A program made the translations under genes and the position numbers. Source: Ananas comosus (lineage: Eukaryota; Streptophyta; Magnoliopsida; Poales; Bromeliaceae). Taken from it: a stretch of 64,000 nucleotides of DNA. The DNA is taken from the NCBI RefSeq assembly GCF_001540865.1, contig NC_033633.1, positions 10,204,917 through 10,268,916 of the forward strand, given 5' to 3'. Shown piece by piece: positions 47,020 to 58,437 of this stretch (position 1 is the stretch's first letter; each line of letters begins with the position of its first letter). The notes beneath the pieces were generated by a model, which saw nothing but the letters and a program-made list of their open reading frames with translations, did not search any database and had not been told where the DNA came from.

Positions 47020-48790
47020 TTCTTAATTCAAAAAACATAGTTAAAGACAATTAGAATGTCACCATCACTTTTAACAATTAGAATGCCACCATCTCTTTTT
47101 GACGCACTATATTTTGTTAGATGGAATTATTATATTTTAAATATATCTTCAAATTGCGTATTTAGAAACTTTCGAATTTATTACTCTTAAATTTCGTGCT
47201 TATTAAAAAAAATGATCACAACTAACTTTGTTCAAATAAAATGTAGAATGATTTGAAATATAAATCTGTAAGTTGTTTTCCTCCAATATTTCATAATTTT
47301 GTAACTAGAAGCTCAAAATGATATATATATATATGTAATAGCATGCTAAATTGAAAAAGCTAACATGTTTTATAATGCTTTTATAAAACATATACTTTTC
47401 TGGATTCATATACTTTTATAGGCCGTGTGACACCCTCACTCTCTTGTTATGAGGTTACCTACCTAATCGCAAAAAATGACATGCCACAGTTATGACAACT
47501 TTGCTTGCGGGTACCAAGGGACACAAATTTTGTTGATATTTGTTTTTAAAATGAGACTGTTCCATGGTGCAAATCCGCTATGTCTGTCCCGCTTTTGCGA
47601 CAGAATAAAATAGTTATCCCATGATCCGTAATGTCTAAAAATTTAGTTTCTGTTGGTATCTCAAATAAGGATTACCAACTTTTTTTTTTTTTAAGTTTAT
47701 TTAAATTTAAACTAAATAGAATTAAATTTTATCATTTCAATTAAAATAAATTTAAAAATAATGAAAGTACCGTAAATGCAACTATCTTTTAAATTACAGT
47801 AGAAGTAAATAACATTTAAAACTAAATAATGTTTTTACAAAAAAAAAAAAAACTTATTTGAGGCAGGGCTTGGCGAGAGGGATTGGGGGCGGATCAATTC
47901 TTTTACCATCTTCTGCCCCGAATTCGCCTCAAATCATAAAAGAATGTCCCGCTTCTTACCCCGAAATTCGTTTATTGATTCTCGCTTACTGCTCTGTTTT
48001 TAGGATCCCCAACCCAGATCCATTTGCTTCCCTAAGTAGTCTTAAATTGAATTTACTCAGTCAAAAATGTTGGATACGGTATTGTACATTGCTTACTGCT
48101 CTTTCAATCCCGGATAATGGATTGCGACAAATTTAAGACAAAATCTTGCATAATGAAAGAAATTTCTTATCAATTTTCAAATTTGGAATTTATTTGGAAA
48201 AAAAATTATTTCTAAAGTTTTCTAATGATTGATCGACTATAGTCAATTATTATTAATTGTGTACAATCAATTAAATAAACCACAAAACATTATAGAATTA
48301 CCCAATCAGGAACATAAAAAATTTACATGATTTAACTAAAATTCACAAGTAATGGAAAAAATATTGTGCATAAAATTTTTCTACAAAAACTTTGCTCTCA
48401 ACACATGAATAATGACGGAAAATACTGTTCTCAACACAAGAATAATGAAAACAAAATATATCAATTTAACAATTCTAATACTAAAATAGAACAAATTCCT
48501 TCAAACAGAGAATATTCCAACTTTTTCATCTTTCATCAAAATACTTTCTGAATCTCTCTCCTTTTCTCCTATTTTTGTCACTTTTCAAAACCATAAATTT
48601 ATTGCACAATTGTCCGTAGTCCTGCTCGATGTCATGTGATTAAATTTTTGGATCAGAGAATCATTCGGAATCAAACCGATAGGTATAAATTTATACATGT
48701 TTATAAATACTATTTGAATGTACGTGCAAATGTATATAACAATTATTTTAATTTATTTCAAATCAAAATAAAATTGCGAATAATATTTAT
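47020..48790 (+). repeat. Long repeat block B1
   Basis: Collinear with 55240-59770 once three later insertions in that copy are removed. Shared landmarks include TTGTTTTCCTCCAATATTTC, ACATGTTTTATAATGCTTTT, CTTAAATTTAAACTAAATAG and ATTCGGAATCAAACCGATAG. No open frames of note; the element class is unknown. Its start is distantly similar to blocks A and C. Confidence 0.8.
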
Positions 48791-49362
48791 CTAAAAATTT
48801 ACAATAAAAATTATATATTTTATAAGTTTATATATAATATTTTATTAGAAATATCTCCAATATGCTATATTATTTTTTTATATATATTGAATATTTTTAT
48901 ATATTTTTTGAATTATGATGAATTTAAAATTCAAGTATATGTTTAAAACTAAAAACATCAAAATTTAATTTATATTTACTTTAAAATTAATAAAAACACG
49001 TACTTTGAATTTGGGTTTCACGACATACGTAATTTTTGGCACAGAAAGAATTTTAATTTCTCTTTTCTTACGCAAACAAATAACGTAACAAAATAAATAA
49101 TGTAAATAAGATGGATAGGAATATTATTTTTTAACATATTAATCTTTATTTGATAAATCTTTTAACAGATTAATCATAGCCGTCCGTAGAATTGAATTTA
49201 TAGATAGATAGAAATATATTTTTTTAACAGGTTGATCATAGCTGTTCGCTACTATTTGAAATATTTTTTAACAAATTGATCAAAACCCTTCGTAGGAATT
49301 ATTTTTTTATTCTTTCTTGATTTCTTCATTCCGTCTGCCATTGCAAGAATTCCTATTTGCTT

Positions 49363-49850
49363 CAATTCAATGCTAAGAGTTTGACTCAACGTGCTTGTAA
49401 TTTTTTAGTCGTCAAATTGCCTCAAGATCCATGCAAGACTATTAATAGTGTATCCCGTTAAGTCTCTTTTGCTAGTGCTATATAAATGTTGAGGCGATCC
49501 AACAGCTAAAAAATTACGAACACGTTCTCAACTCCAATGCGAAATACAACCATAAAAATGATAGAGCACAAATCAGGATCTTAATAAGATCCTAGTAAAA
49601 GAATATTTCATTATCTCTCAAAACCAATTACTCATACCAGATTCAATGCTAAGAGTGGACTCAACATGTTTATAACTTTTTAGTCGTCAGATCACCTCAA
49701 GATCTGTACAAGATTATTATAAGTGTATCTTGTTAAGTCTCTTTTACTAGTATTGTATGGATGTTGAGGCGATCTAATAGCTAAAAAATTACGAGCGTTC
49801 TCAACTCCAATGCAAAATACAGCGTTCTCAACTCCAATGCAAAATACAAC
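49363..49850. repeat. Tandem direct repeat, about 200-bp units, 280-bp period
   Basis: TTCAATGCTAAGAGTTTGAC ... TTTTTAGTCGTCAAATTGCC ... GTTGAGGCGATCCAACAGCT at 49363-49560 recurs at 49643-49850 with point differences. The second unit ends in a further tandem of GCGTTCTCAACTCCAATGCA (49795 and 49822). Non-coding. Confidence 0.8.
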
Positions 49851-49955
49851 TATAAAAATTTAGCCGAAAAATATTTGAATTTGTTCCTTCGCATGTTATT
49901 ATCCCGCAATTAACAAAATCCCGAATAAACAGCAGGATCAACAATGAATAACAAT

Positions 49956-50117
49956 ACCGACCGTCCCTAGAGCAAGTGGCAAAGGGCTTGGTGGTTGGTA
50001 CCCGAGACCCAAGTTCGAATCCTAATTGATTCACATTTACAGCTAAGTTTATTTCTAAATGAAATAAATGAAGCGGGTAGCGTGCTACCTATCTCTCAAA
50101 GAAAAAAAAAAAAAAAA
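49956..50117 (+). mobile_element. tRNA-derived SINE, copy 2 (full length)
   Basis: The best-preserved copy. ACCGACCGTCCCTAGAGCAA, a box A-like GTGGCAAAGGGCTTGG, box B GTTCGAATCC at 50013, a tail region TTATTTCTAAATGAAATAAA, and a perfect hairpin GGTAGCGTGCTACC just before CTATCTCTC and poly(A). Target duplication ACAATGAATAACAAT / ACAATGAACAACAAT (49941-49955, 50118-50132; one mismatch). Confidence 0.9.
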
Positions 50118-50322
50118 ACAATGAACAACAATCTTAAAAATGTTTTGGTGTGTTTCGTACTAACAGTTACTACAACACGCCGAGCCGTAGAATCAAATCA
50201 GAAATTACATATTAACATGTCATTTTACTATTATAACTTGTTGTTATCACTAAGAAGTAGCCGAATTGAACTTTTAACCACCATTCCATAAATAATTTGT
50301 GGAGACGAGGGTCAAAGGAAAT

Positions 50323-51227
50323 TCATTCATCCATTCTTATTGCCACATTATACTTCATAATCTTGAATATCTCGAGCCCCGTTGAAGTAACTTTCGCACA
50401 ACCGTTTGTGTGAAGAACTTCGAGGTGGTCGCAGCCATCCCGCAACGCTTGCAACCTGCAATTGCAGAGGTTTCTGCGTCGACTTGCGTCCAAGAGCGTC
50501 AGTTTCTTACAGTTTAAGCCGATCGCTAGCCAGCCCGGGAAGCGTACCTCGTGGCACAAAGTGAGACTCCACTCCTCGAGCAGCGGGGGAGCCTTCGCTA
50601 TTCTGGCCGCCGAGCTATCGCCATGAACCGACACATTCGGAGATTCAAGAACCGAAGTCTCGCGGCGAACTTAGAGCTGATCACATGCAATCCGTCCCGT
50701 CCCACCCAGTTCTTCAAGTTCGATGCATTTAAGTACTCAAGCCCGCGCCACTCGGGGCTTCTGACAAGCCCTCTTAAGAGAGAAAGCATGTAGGAATCGG
50801 ATTCTAGATAAGCCAAATTGCTTGAAGATCTTTTGAAACTGGTCCCATTTATTCTGAGGCAATATGAGATCATACCGGCATGAATGACAGGGCATGCTCT
50901 GACGAGTGTGCCAATCTCGCGGTTATAACATTCTTCAATCCACGACATGAATAGGCGAGATTTTCCAAACCGGAATCAGTGATATTGCAACGATAGAGCG
51001 AAATGGATACAAAGCCTCAGTAGATATTGCGCGTATGCCTGATAAACTTTTGGGTTATAATCATAGTGGGATACTAATGATCCCCGTGGAAAATTTTGAA
51101 TCTCGAACCAGCGGCGGCATGTAAGGCCGAAAGCGTTTCTATCTGTTGCATTCTGAAGCTTATTGAATATAGTGAGCAGATAGTCGTCAGGTAAGTGGCT
51201 CTTGGTGCAGTCTACGCGACTATCCAT
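50323..51227 (-). pseudogene. F-box/LRR-repeat protein pseudogene (FBL12-like)
   Basis: Minus-strand pieces in shifting frames. The F-box segment starts MDSRVDCTKSHLPDDYLLTI and has LTCRRWFEIQN (51227 to about 51000). A short LRR piece RCNITDSGLENLAYSC follows in another frame near 50990-50940. Then SSNLAYLESDSYMLSLLRG, GLEYLNASNLKNW and LRFLNLRMCRFMAIA run down to about 50600. A last frame has LLEEWSLTLCHEVRFPGW, LQALRDGCDHLEVLHTNGCA and ends NVAIRMDE. The order matches a plant F-box/LRR protein of the FBL12 type. Several central repeats are missing and there are at least three frameshifts, so it is not functional. No introns interrupt it, consistent with either an intronless parent or a retrocopy. 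The functional F-box proteins recruit substrates to SCF ubiquitin ligases. Confidence 0.8.
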
Positions 51228-51296
51228 TATAGAAAGATAGAAGCTTCGATGAGCTACTGACTTTTTTTTGATGGTTGCAAAGCTTACTAAATTAAG

Positions 51297-53145
51297 ATTA
51301 AAATTTAAATTTAAATTTGAATTCAATATCAAGATTTAAATTTAAAATTGGTATTCTAATTGAAATTTGATTTTGAAATTTAATTTTGTAATTGACTCGT
51401 ATGTTGTTTAAATTATATTGTTATGAAGTTACGAATTGTTTTCCTCCAATATTTCATATCATCATAATAATTAGAAATGCAAACAAGTACGACTACCTTA
51501 AATCAAAGAAGCTATTTGTTACCGACAGTCCCTATCGCAAGTGGCAAAGAACTTGGTAGTTAATACTCGAGATCCCAAGTTCGAATCCGAATTCTGAAGT
51601 GGATAGTATGCTATATTTCTCTAAAAAAAAAGAAGTTATTTGTTTGAAGGCCTTATAAGATTTTACTTAGCTATACACATATTTACTTTTATATATAGAC
51701 TCTATAATCACAATGGTTCAAAAAGTGTGCACCTTCACTCCTTTTGCATGAATCTCACTTAATCACACCCGACATGCCAGTATGAAGATAGAAAGATTCC
51801 ACTTACTTTGGGACATTGCTAGGGGTAACCAACTGCTCCTAGAAGTTTTTAACTCTATGGATAGGTGCTTGGAATTAGTTAGGTTAGATTTATATCTCAA
51901 ACCATCATATTTACATGGGAGGACATCTTAGGGCACACTTTTGAATACATATCTATGTTCCTGTCTTGCATCCAACGTTTCAAAATCAGTAGGACTAGCC
52001 CGGTCAAACTGATCAGATCGCTTAACTATTTTTTATCTGGACCAAACTCATAACCTTGGATTTGAGATAATCAAAGGCAGTAAAACCTGGTCGGCCCAAC
52101 CGAAGTTTGAATGGACTGGCGAGACAATTTAATGTTAAAATGTCCAAAACTACGTACTAAAGTGATTTATCAACTAAACTACTGATTTCATTTTCCTCTC
52201 TCTTTCTTCCCCCTAAGATCAAGCATTCAAGCCCCATAGTCAATTCATTTGATTATAAGAAGAATAATGGAAAGGTTAAAAAGTATAAAACTCCATTTGG
52301 ATTTAACTAACTAATCTTTAAAAATTTTGATTTTACTTTCTAACCTTTTTAGTTTATTTGATTTGAGCCAATTAGTGGCTCTTTAACTACAAATTTGAAT
52401 GCGGTGTTTATCTTTACGTACATAGTTAGTATATTTTATGCAATTTACGTAACTATAACTTTATTAAAGCAAGCAATTAGCTTAAATTTTGCATTCGAAG
52501 AGCCATTAAATCATTTAAATCAAATAAATTGAAAGGTTGAGTACCAAGATCAAAATTTTGAAAGATTGAGTAGTCGAATCAAAATGGTTTATAGTTCACT
52601 TATGTTTTATAGATTTTTACCTAATGACAATTATACCCAGTTTAACTTGACATATTTTATTATTTGTCCTAAAACATTCCTTTATTTTAGATTTCTCTTA
52701 TTTTCTAGATGCCTAACAATTCTTTTTTGTTGCATATAAAATGTTACAACACCATTCTTTTGGGAGACTAAGCTTTTGAAGAAAATGGTTGTTTCTCATC
52801 ATTTAACATGGTTATTAGAGTAAAGAGGTTGCGAGTTCGAATCCAATGAAACTCCTAGCATTGTTTAATTTTGTCCTATTTAATTCATATCCACATCATG
52901 GAGCTATTAAAAGGTCTATGAGCCTGGACATGTGGGGGAGTTTGAACCCAACCAAGCTCCTAGCTTTGTTTTATTGCCTCTCATTTAATTCATATCCACA
53001 TCTTGCGTTTGTCAAAGAATGTTAAGCCCAAACGTGATGGAGAGTTTGAATCCAAGCAGGCTCCTAGCTTTGTTTAATTGCCTTCCATTTAATTCCAATC
53101 CACATCTTGGGTCTATCAAAACATTCTAGCAGCTTAAGCTTTTGA
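51297..53145 (+). repeat. Long repeat block A2
   Basis: Copy of block A1 (42890-44640) about 8.5 kb downstream, same orientation, including the threefold GTTCGAATCC-type tandem at its end (52825-53110). It differs by a SINE insertion at 51521-51631, absent from A1, and scattered small indels. It starts in a fragment of the AAATTTGAATTC array also found before A1. Confidence 0.85.
51521..51631 (+). mobile_element. tRNA-derived SINE, copy 3, inside block A2
   Basis: ACCGACAGTCCCTATCGCAA, box A-like GTGGCAAAGAACTTGG, box B GTTCGAATCC, shortened 3' body and an A-rich tail. Target duplication GAAGCTATTTGTT / GAAGTTATTTGTT (51508-51520, 51632-51644). Block A1 has the uninterrupted empty site GAAGTTATTTGTTTGAAGGC at about 43018. 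Confidence 0.9.
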
Positions 53146-53184
53146 ATGTAAGTTCATCATCAAACGTTCTTATATATCATATAA

Positions 53185-53345
53185 TGTAAACTCAATTAGG
53201 GTTCGGGTCGGGTAGGGACAAAATTCATATCCGAATCTAAATTTTTCGGGTTTTCGTTTAGAATCTGGTAAATCCGCTCTCTTCGGGTTCGAGTTTGACG
53301 AAAACTTCGGGTATTCTCACCCGTTGACATCCATATCAGCACTTA
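53185..53345. repeat. Fragment of the CGGGTCGG interspersed repeat
   Basis: AGGGTTCGGGTCGGGTAGGG ... ACTTCGGGTATTCTCACCCG TTGACATCC, related to 10881-11342. Truncated. Confidence 0.5.
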
Positions 53346-53761
53346 GTATGGAATAGCTTGTTTAGATGACTATTTTTCAGGAGGCCTATTTGGATGCATG
53401 GACATCTTATTTATTTTTTCTCTTCTATACAAGAACAATATGATTGTCATAATTCTCTCTCTCCCTCTCTCAAAAAAAAGTAGTGTAATAATTATCTAAT
53501 GAGAAGTCTGATACTGTGTTATTGATGTGATGATATGGTAATGCATGCTTAGTGATATAATAATAATTAAGATATTATATCACTATTACATTGGTGAAAC
53601 ATTATGATCTGTTCGACTTTGAGCTGATCAATTGCAGCAATTTAGAAAATTTGGGAAAGAAATTTACAAGAAATTAAATTCCATGACCAAAATATCATGT
53701 CCATCTTAAAGCTGAGGATCAAACATTGTTTAAACGACCAAACATGATATAATTTAGTCAA

Positions 53762-53792
<31 letters not shown>

Positions 53793-54630
53793 GTGATGAT
53801 TAAGTTTATAAAAGACACTCTTTTATATAATAGACTCATGCTACACTTGCTGAACCTATTCAGTGTAGCACGATTCTTATATTATCGTTCCGATGTCGTT
53901 AATTTTTTGTTGTTTCTTAACATATGGTAATTACATTCATAACAATGTAATGTGCTATTAAAAGAATTATAACTAATAGTAATTTCTGCTTAAGGTGTTA
54001 AGATTTAAGACGAATTCTCAAAAATATTGCTTTCTTGGTAATCAAATAAGAAATTAATTTAAAGATGGGGAAGACAATACAAAGATAGTTTCTTTATTAG
54101 GTCACATCAATGTCTGATTGTAAATTTCGGTATTGAGACTCTTATTTTGACTTTTCTCTCTATTTTGCTATGTTTTTAATTAATTCTTTAATTTGGATTG
54201 GCTAAAAATATAGTAACAAAATGAATGAAAAGTTATGTAGAATTAATTTTACAGTGCAATTCTGTCACTTCCCAATTCTGTGATATTATTAAGACTGATA
54301 AAAGTTTTTGTTAGAGAATAAAAAAAAAATAAGGCTGGATTAATTTTAAAGATTACAAATTCAGAATTGCAGAATTTCAATAATCATGTATTATTTTGTT
54401 CCATCTTCTGCAGATTTAGGGATCTTAATTGATTACCTAGTTTTTATTAATCATCTCGCTATAACATTGAAAACAAATATCTTTACAAATTTTTAAGACT
54501 TTCGGATGTAAGTTTATGAAGTAATATGATTATTAGAATCGGCACCAAGGTCTTCCACGGTCAAAAATAGATGAAGAATATACCAAGTTACAATGACGGA
54601 TATCAATAAGGTAGCCAGTTCAACTAGGTT
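53346..54630. other. AT-rich spacer with a long T run
   Basis: No coding region supported. A T run of about 27 bases lies near 53765-53791. Nothing else stands out. Confidence 0.5.
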
Positions 54631-54639
54631 GGGAAGTTG

Positions 54640-54910
54640 TCAATGGCAGTGAAGGAAGACCATCTCCACAAGAGGATGCCCCTACAGTCAAAAGACGGAA
54701 GATGAAAGATGGAAAGGGCCGGCGAGGATGCCCCTACACTCAAAAGATGGCAGATGAAATATAGGAACAAAAGATGGAAGATGAAAGATAGGAAGGGCTC
54801 AATGAAAGACGGGAAGGGCTCGCCATGAGCCATAAAAACAAAAGCCTTTGCACTCAAAAGATGAAAGATGAAAGATGGAAGGTCTCGCCATAAGCCATAA
54901 AAAGAAGAGT
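54640..54910. repeat. Degenerate minisatellite of AAAAGATGGAAGATGAAAGA units
   Basis: Four or five diverged units containing CACTCAAAAGATGGCAGATG, GATGAAAGATAGGAAGGGCT and CGCCATGAGCCATAAAAA. A minus-strand open frame (54914-54624) is repeat read-through rather than a gene. Confidence 0.65.
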
Positions 54911-55384
54911 GCAATGAACGAGAAGTGACAGATTATGTCACACTAGTCTTTTTGGCCTTATACTAGATGAAGTCAAAACTGATTGAATTAGAGCAGTCAA
55001 ATCCCTACACTGTCAAATCCGCTAATCATTGCAAATAACTCCTTGTCCACCCGCCACAGAGATCCCTGGTACCTGTGGTATTAGAAATATCAAATATAAT
55101 TTAAAATTTAGAAAATATTTATTCAAGGGGATAAAAATTTGTCAATGAAAAAGAGATTTATATTTATAAATTGACAATAGTTAAAAACTCTGAAAAATAA
55201 ATTTATGATTTTATTATTTTATTTTGTAGGAAATTTTATATGTCCTTAATTCAAAAAATATGGTTACAAATAATTAAAATGTCAACGTTCATTTTTTTGA
55301 CGTACTATGGGATCATTATATTTTACATATATCTGCAAATTGTATATTTAGAAACTTTCAAATTTGTTACTCTTAAATTTCTTA

Positions 55385-55781
55385 GGTGTGTTTGGTTCCA
55401 CGTAAAACTTTCGGTGGAAACATTTTTTTACGTCATTTAGTGTTTAGTTTGTAGGGAAAAAAAAAAGTTTTTCATGACAGTTCTTTGGTTGAAAGAAAAA
55501 AAAAAACTATTTAATATATTTATAAATAAAATTATATATAATGAGAGGGAGGTCACGGTCCGCTTGAAAACACTGCCCATGAGGCCGTGACCTGCGATTT
55601 TTGCTCCACGCCTTTTCGTTTTACGCCGCTCTCGTGCGGAAAACGAAAGAGAATATTTTCATCCAAATATGTAAAATTATTTTTCAGGAAAAAGTTTTTT
55701 ATGCTGAACCAAACGAGCACAAACTATTTTTCAGCTGAAAATTTTTTTTCCATCCTTTTTTACATCAAATCAAACACAGCC
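55385..55781. mobile_element. Tourist-like MITE inserted in block B2
   Basis: Ends GGTGTGTTTGGTTCCACGTA and, reversed, GGCTGTGTTTGATTTGATGT; perfect 3-bp target duplication TTA (55382-55384, 55782-55784). The paralogous position in block B1 (about 47201) lacks it. Subterminal inverted AAAAACTTT/AAAGTTTTT motifs. Contains a GGTCACGG/CCGTGACC inverted pair. Non-coding. Confidence 0.85.
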
Positions 55782-55908
55782 TTATTGATTAAAAAAAAAT
55801 GATAATAAGGAACTGTTTTCAAATAAAATGTAGAAAGATAAAAAAAAATACAAAACTGTAAGTTGTTTTCCTCCAATATTTCATAATTTTATAACTAGAA
55901 GCTTGAAA

Positions 55909-55949
<41 letters not shown>

Positions 55950-56455
55950 ATATTATACTAAATTAAAAAAGCAACATGTTTTATAATGCTTTTGAGTTTA
56001 TGCTTTGTTCTGCATCTATATACTTTCATAGGCTGTGTGACCCTGTCACTCTCTTATCATGAAGTTACACTATCTAGTCATGCATGACATGCCAGAGTTA
56101 CGATAACATTGCTTGCGGTACTAAAGAACACAAATTTGTTGGGATTTTTTTTAAAGTGAGACAGTTTCATCCACCGTCGATTATGCTGATTATACGAATC
56201 TCAAATTAAGCACGACGGATGGTGAGTGAGACTGTCGCACTCTCCATAGGGCGAGACTTTCTCACTTTGGGGACCGTCTTCATAAAATTTTTGTGCGATA
56301 CTAGATGATTTTTATAGTGTTGCATAATACTGTAGTAGTATATCTTATTGATAAGTGGTTTTAGGTTTGTAAATGGTTAGTATCCGCTATATCCACCCCA
56401 CTTTCTTGATGGGATAAAATTTTTCCTATGATTCACACTGTCTAAAAATTCATTT

Positions 56456-58437
56456 TGTAGTGTTTTTGGGATTTAGCTTTCTGAGAGACTGTAGCATTAG
56501 TGGCTTCTCGACACATCTGTAGGGTGTCGGGACGAGTCGGAGTCGTTTTGGCTCGAAATGGACGCAAAAACGGATTCGAAGCTGTCAGACTTGGAGTTCG
56601 GATACTGAAATCTGTAAACTGCAGGATTTTGAGTGTTGTGTACCTGTACTCGGTACCTGGGTGGAGTACCGGTGCCCCAGAGGATTTACCGAACGCAGAG
56701 GTACTCTTGGGTCTGTGAAGTTTGTATTGAGTACCAATACCTGAGTGGTGAGTATCGGTACTGGGACTAAGTACCGATACTGCATTGAACTAGTACCGGT
56801 ACACAGTGGCTGTCGGAGTATCGGGTACCGGTACTCAATACGCAGGCGGCATAATTGAGTTGGTAAGGGGTCTTTTGGTAATTTTGTTGTTGGGTTTATC
56901 CACCAACCGACCCCTAGCTATATATATCTGAGTTGAAGCTTGCAGAAGGAGGATAGCTGCTCATCTTTCTCTCTCTCTAGCTATTTGAGGATTTGATCTC
57001 AGTTCCTTTCTTCTCTTCTTAGGAGGATCGTTCTTGCACGTGGGTTGTTTCCAGTTGAGGCAAATCTTGTGCGGGGTTCCTTCTATCGACTCCCCGCCGG
57101 TTTTGGACGAGCGTTTGAAGTGGGTTAATATTGACCGAACACTTCGAAATTCCTCCTAAGTTTTAGAAAATGTCAGCATGCTTATATTTATAGTATAGTC
57201 TTATGTTAGTAGCTCGAATTTATTGATTTGTATGTTTTATATGAAATCTGAATTTGGAGTGTAAGCTAATGATTTTAGATGAATTTTATATTCTAAACTG
57301 AGATTTGAATTAAGAGAAAACTCATTAAATCTACACCCGACACTTTTAAAAAAGTTAACAGAATTAGCTTGCGGAGCTGTTTTTCTTTTGTATCACCGCT
57401 GTTAGTGCGTCGTGGATACTTGGTTTAGTGTAGGTTGAGTTTATACTCGTGTTGAGGGGCCGAGCTCGTTTTACAGCAGAGTTAGGCTATTTTGTACTGT
57501 CGGATGCCGTCGGGGCTAATGGTGAACCCAGATTCCTATACCTTGCATCAGATTGTGCCGAGAGCACGCGAGCCTTGGTTGTTAGACCGGTTTGATCAAT
57601 TTGTGTTGATTATAGCCTGTGTAAGCCTGATTGAGCTCGACACACGCTTGCATACTCGGTGGGGTTGTTCCCACGAGTTCGCTCCAGAGTGAGGCTTTTC
57701 TTGCGTTGATGTCGCAACAGTCTTGTTTGGACAGTTTTCTTGGACCGGCCACCCCCGTGGGTGGTGTGCGGTGTGCGGTGTAGTTTGAGTACCGGCTGGA
57801 CTGGCTAGCCGACGGTCCCTTGAGATTGGGTCAGTGTAGTTGATTTGTAGCTAGTGATACATTTCTATATCTACAGAGGGCCTGATTTGGATAGCAGTAG
57901 TATAGTGACATATAGTTATAGAGTTATTTCCAACCTATTTTACTATCTTTACCTATTTGCTCATACGTGTATTATAGACTACTTAGTGGGTGGGCCGTTG
58001 GGGTTGATGACGGTACCCACTGAAGACTATTCTGTTTTGCAGTAGTTCTCACACCCAGTTGTTGCCACCTTTTTGCAAAGCTTTCGTCTGCTGCTGCTGC
58101 TATTGATTCTGATCGAGGTAAGAGAGCCGCGAGCTAGATCCCTACTTTTTCCGGTCAGCTGATTAGCAGAGTACCCCTATAGAGGTAGTTTTGGATGTTT
58201 TCATGTACATACGGTGGTGTTTTGCTGTACTCTCTGAGTTTTGATTGTACTTTTGGAGTTTGTATGTACAGTGGGCCTTTTATGTATACATGAGTTTTTA
58301 GTTTTAGCAGCTCTATACCTTTTGTTGTTGCTTATATCTGTTTGCAGGTTTTGCTTTCGCTTCGTATACACGAAAAATTTCTATATATACTGCGGGTCTA
58401 TCGGCATGCCCGGGGAAACGTTCTGGGGCATGATACA
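56456..58437 (+). mobile_element. Solo LTR of about 2 kb
   Basis: Starts TGTAGTGTTTTTGGGATTTA and ends TTCTGGGGCATGATACA, so the ends form TG...CA with a 4-base inverted TGTA/TACA. The paralogous block B1 lacks it near 47650, which fixes both edges. No gag or pol sequence is present, so it is a solo LTR, probably of a Ty3/gypsy element given its size (inference). The 5' part holds several copies of imperfect GGTACCGGTAC palindromes (56650-56850). A TATA-like TAGCTATATATATCTG lies near 56917, followed by a CT-rich tract, consistent with the LTR promoter. The target duplication is not clean because the flanks are T-rich. Confidence 0.78.

Noticed and set aside
50013..50022. Genuine tRNA gene because of the perfect box B.
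   Set aside because: No acceptor stem or anticodon stem pairs; five copies with poly(A) tails and target duplications show it is a SINE.
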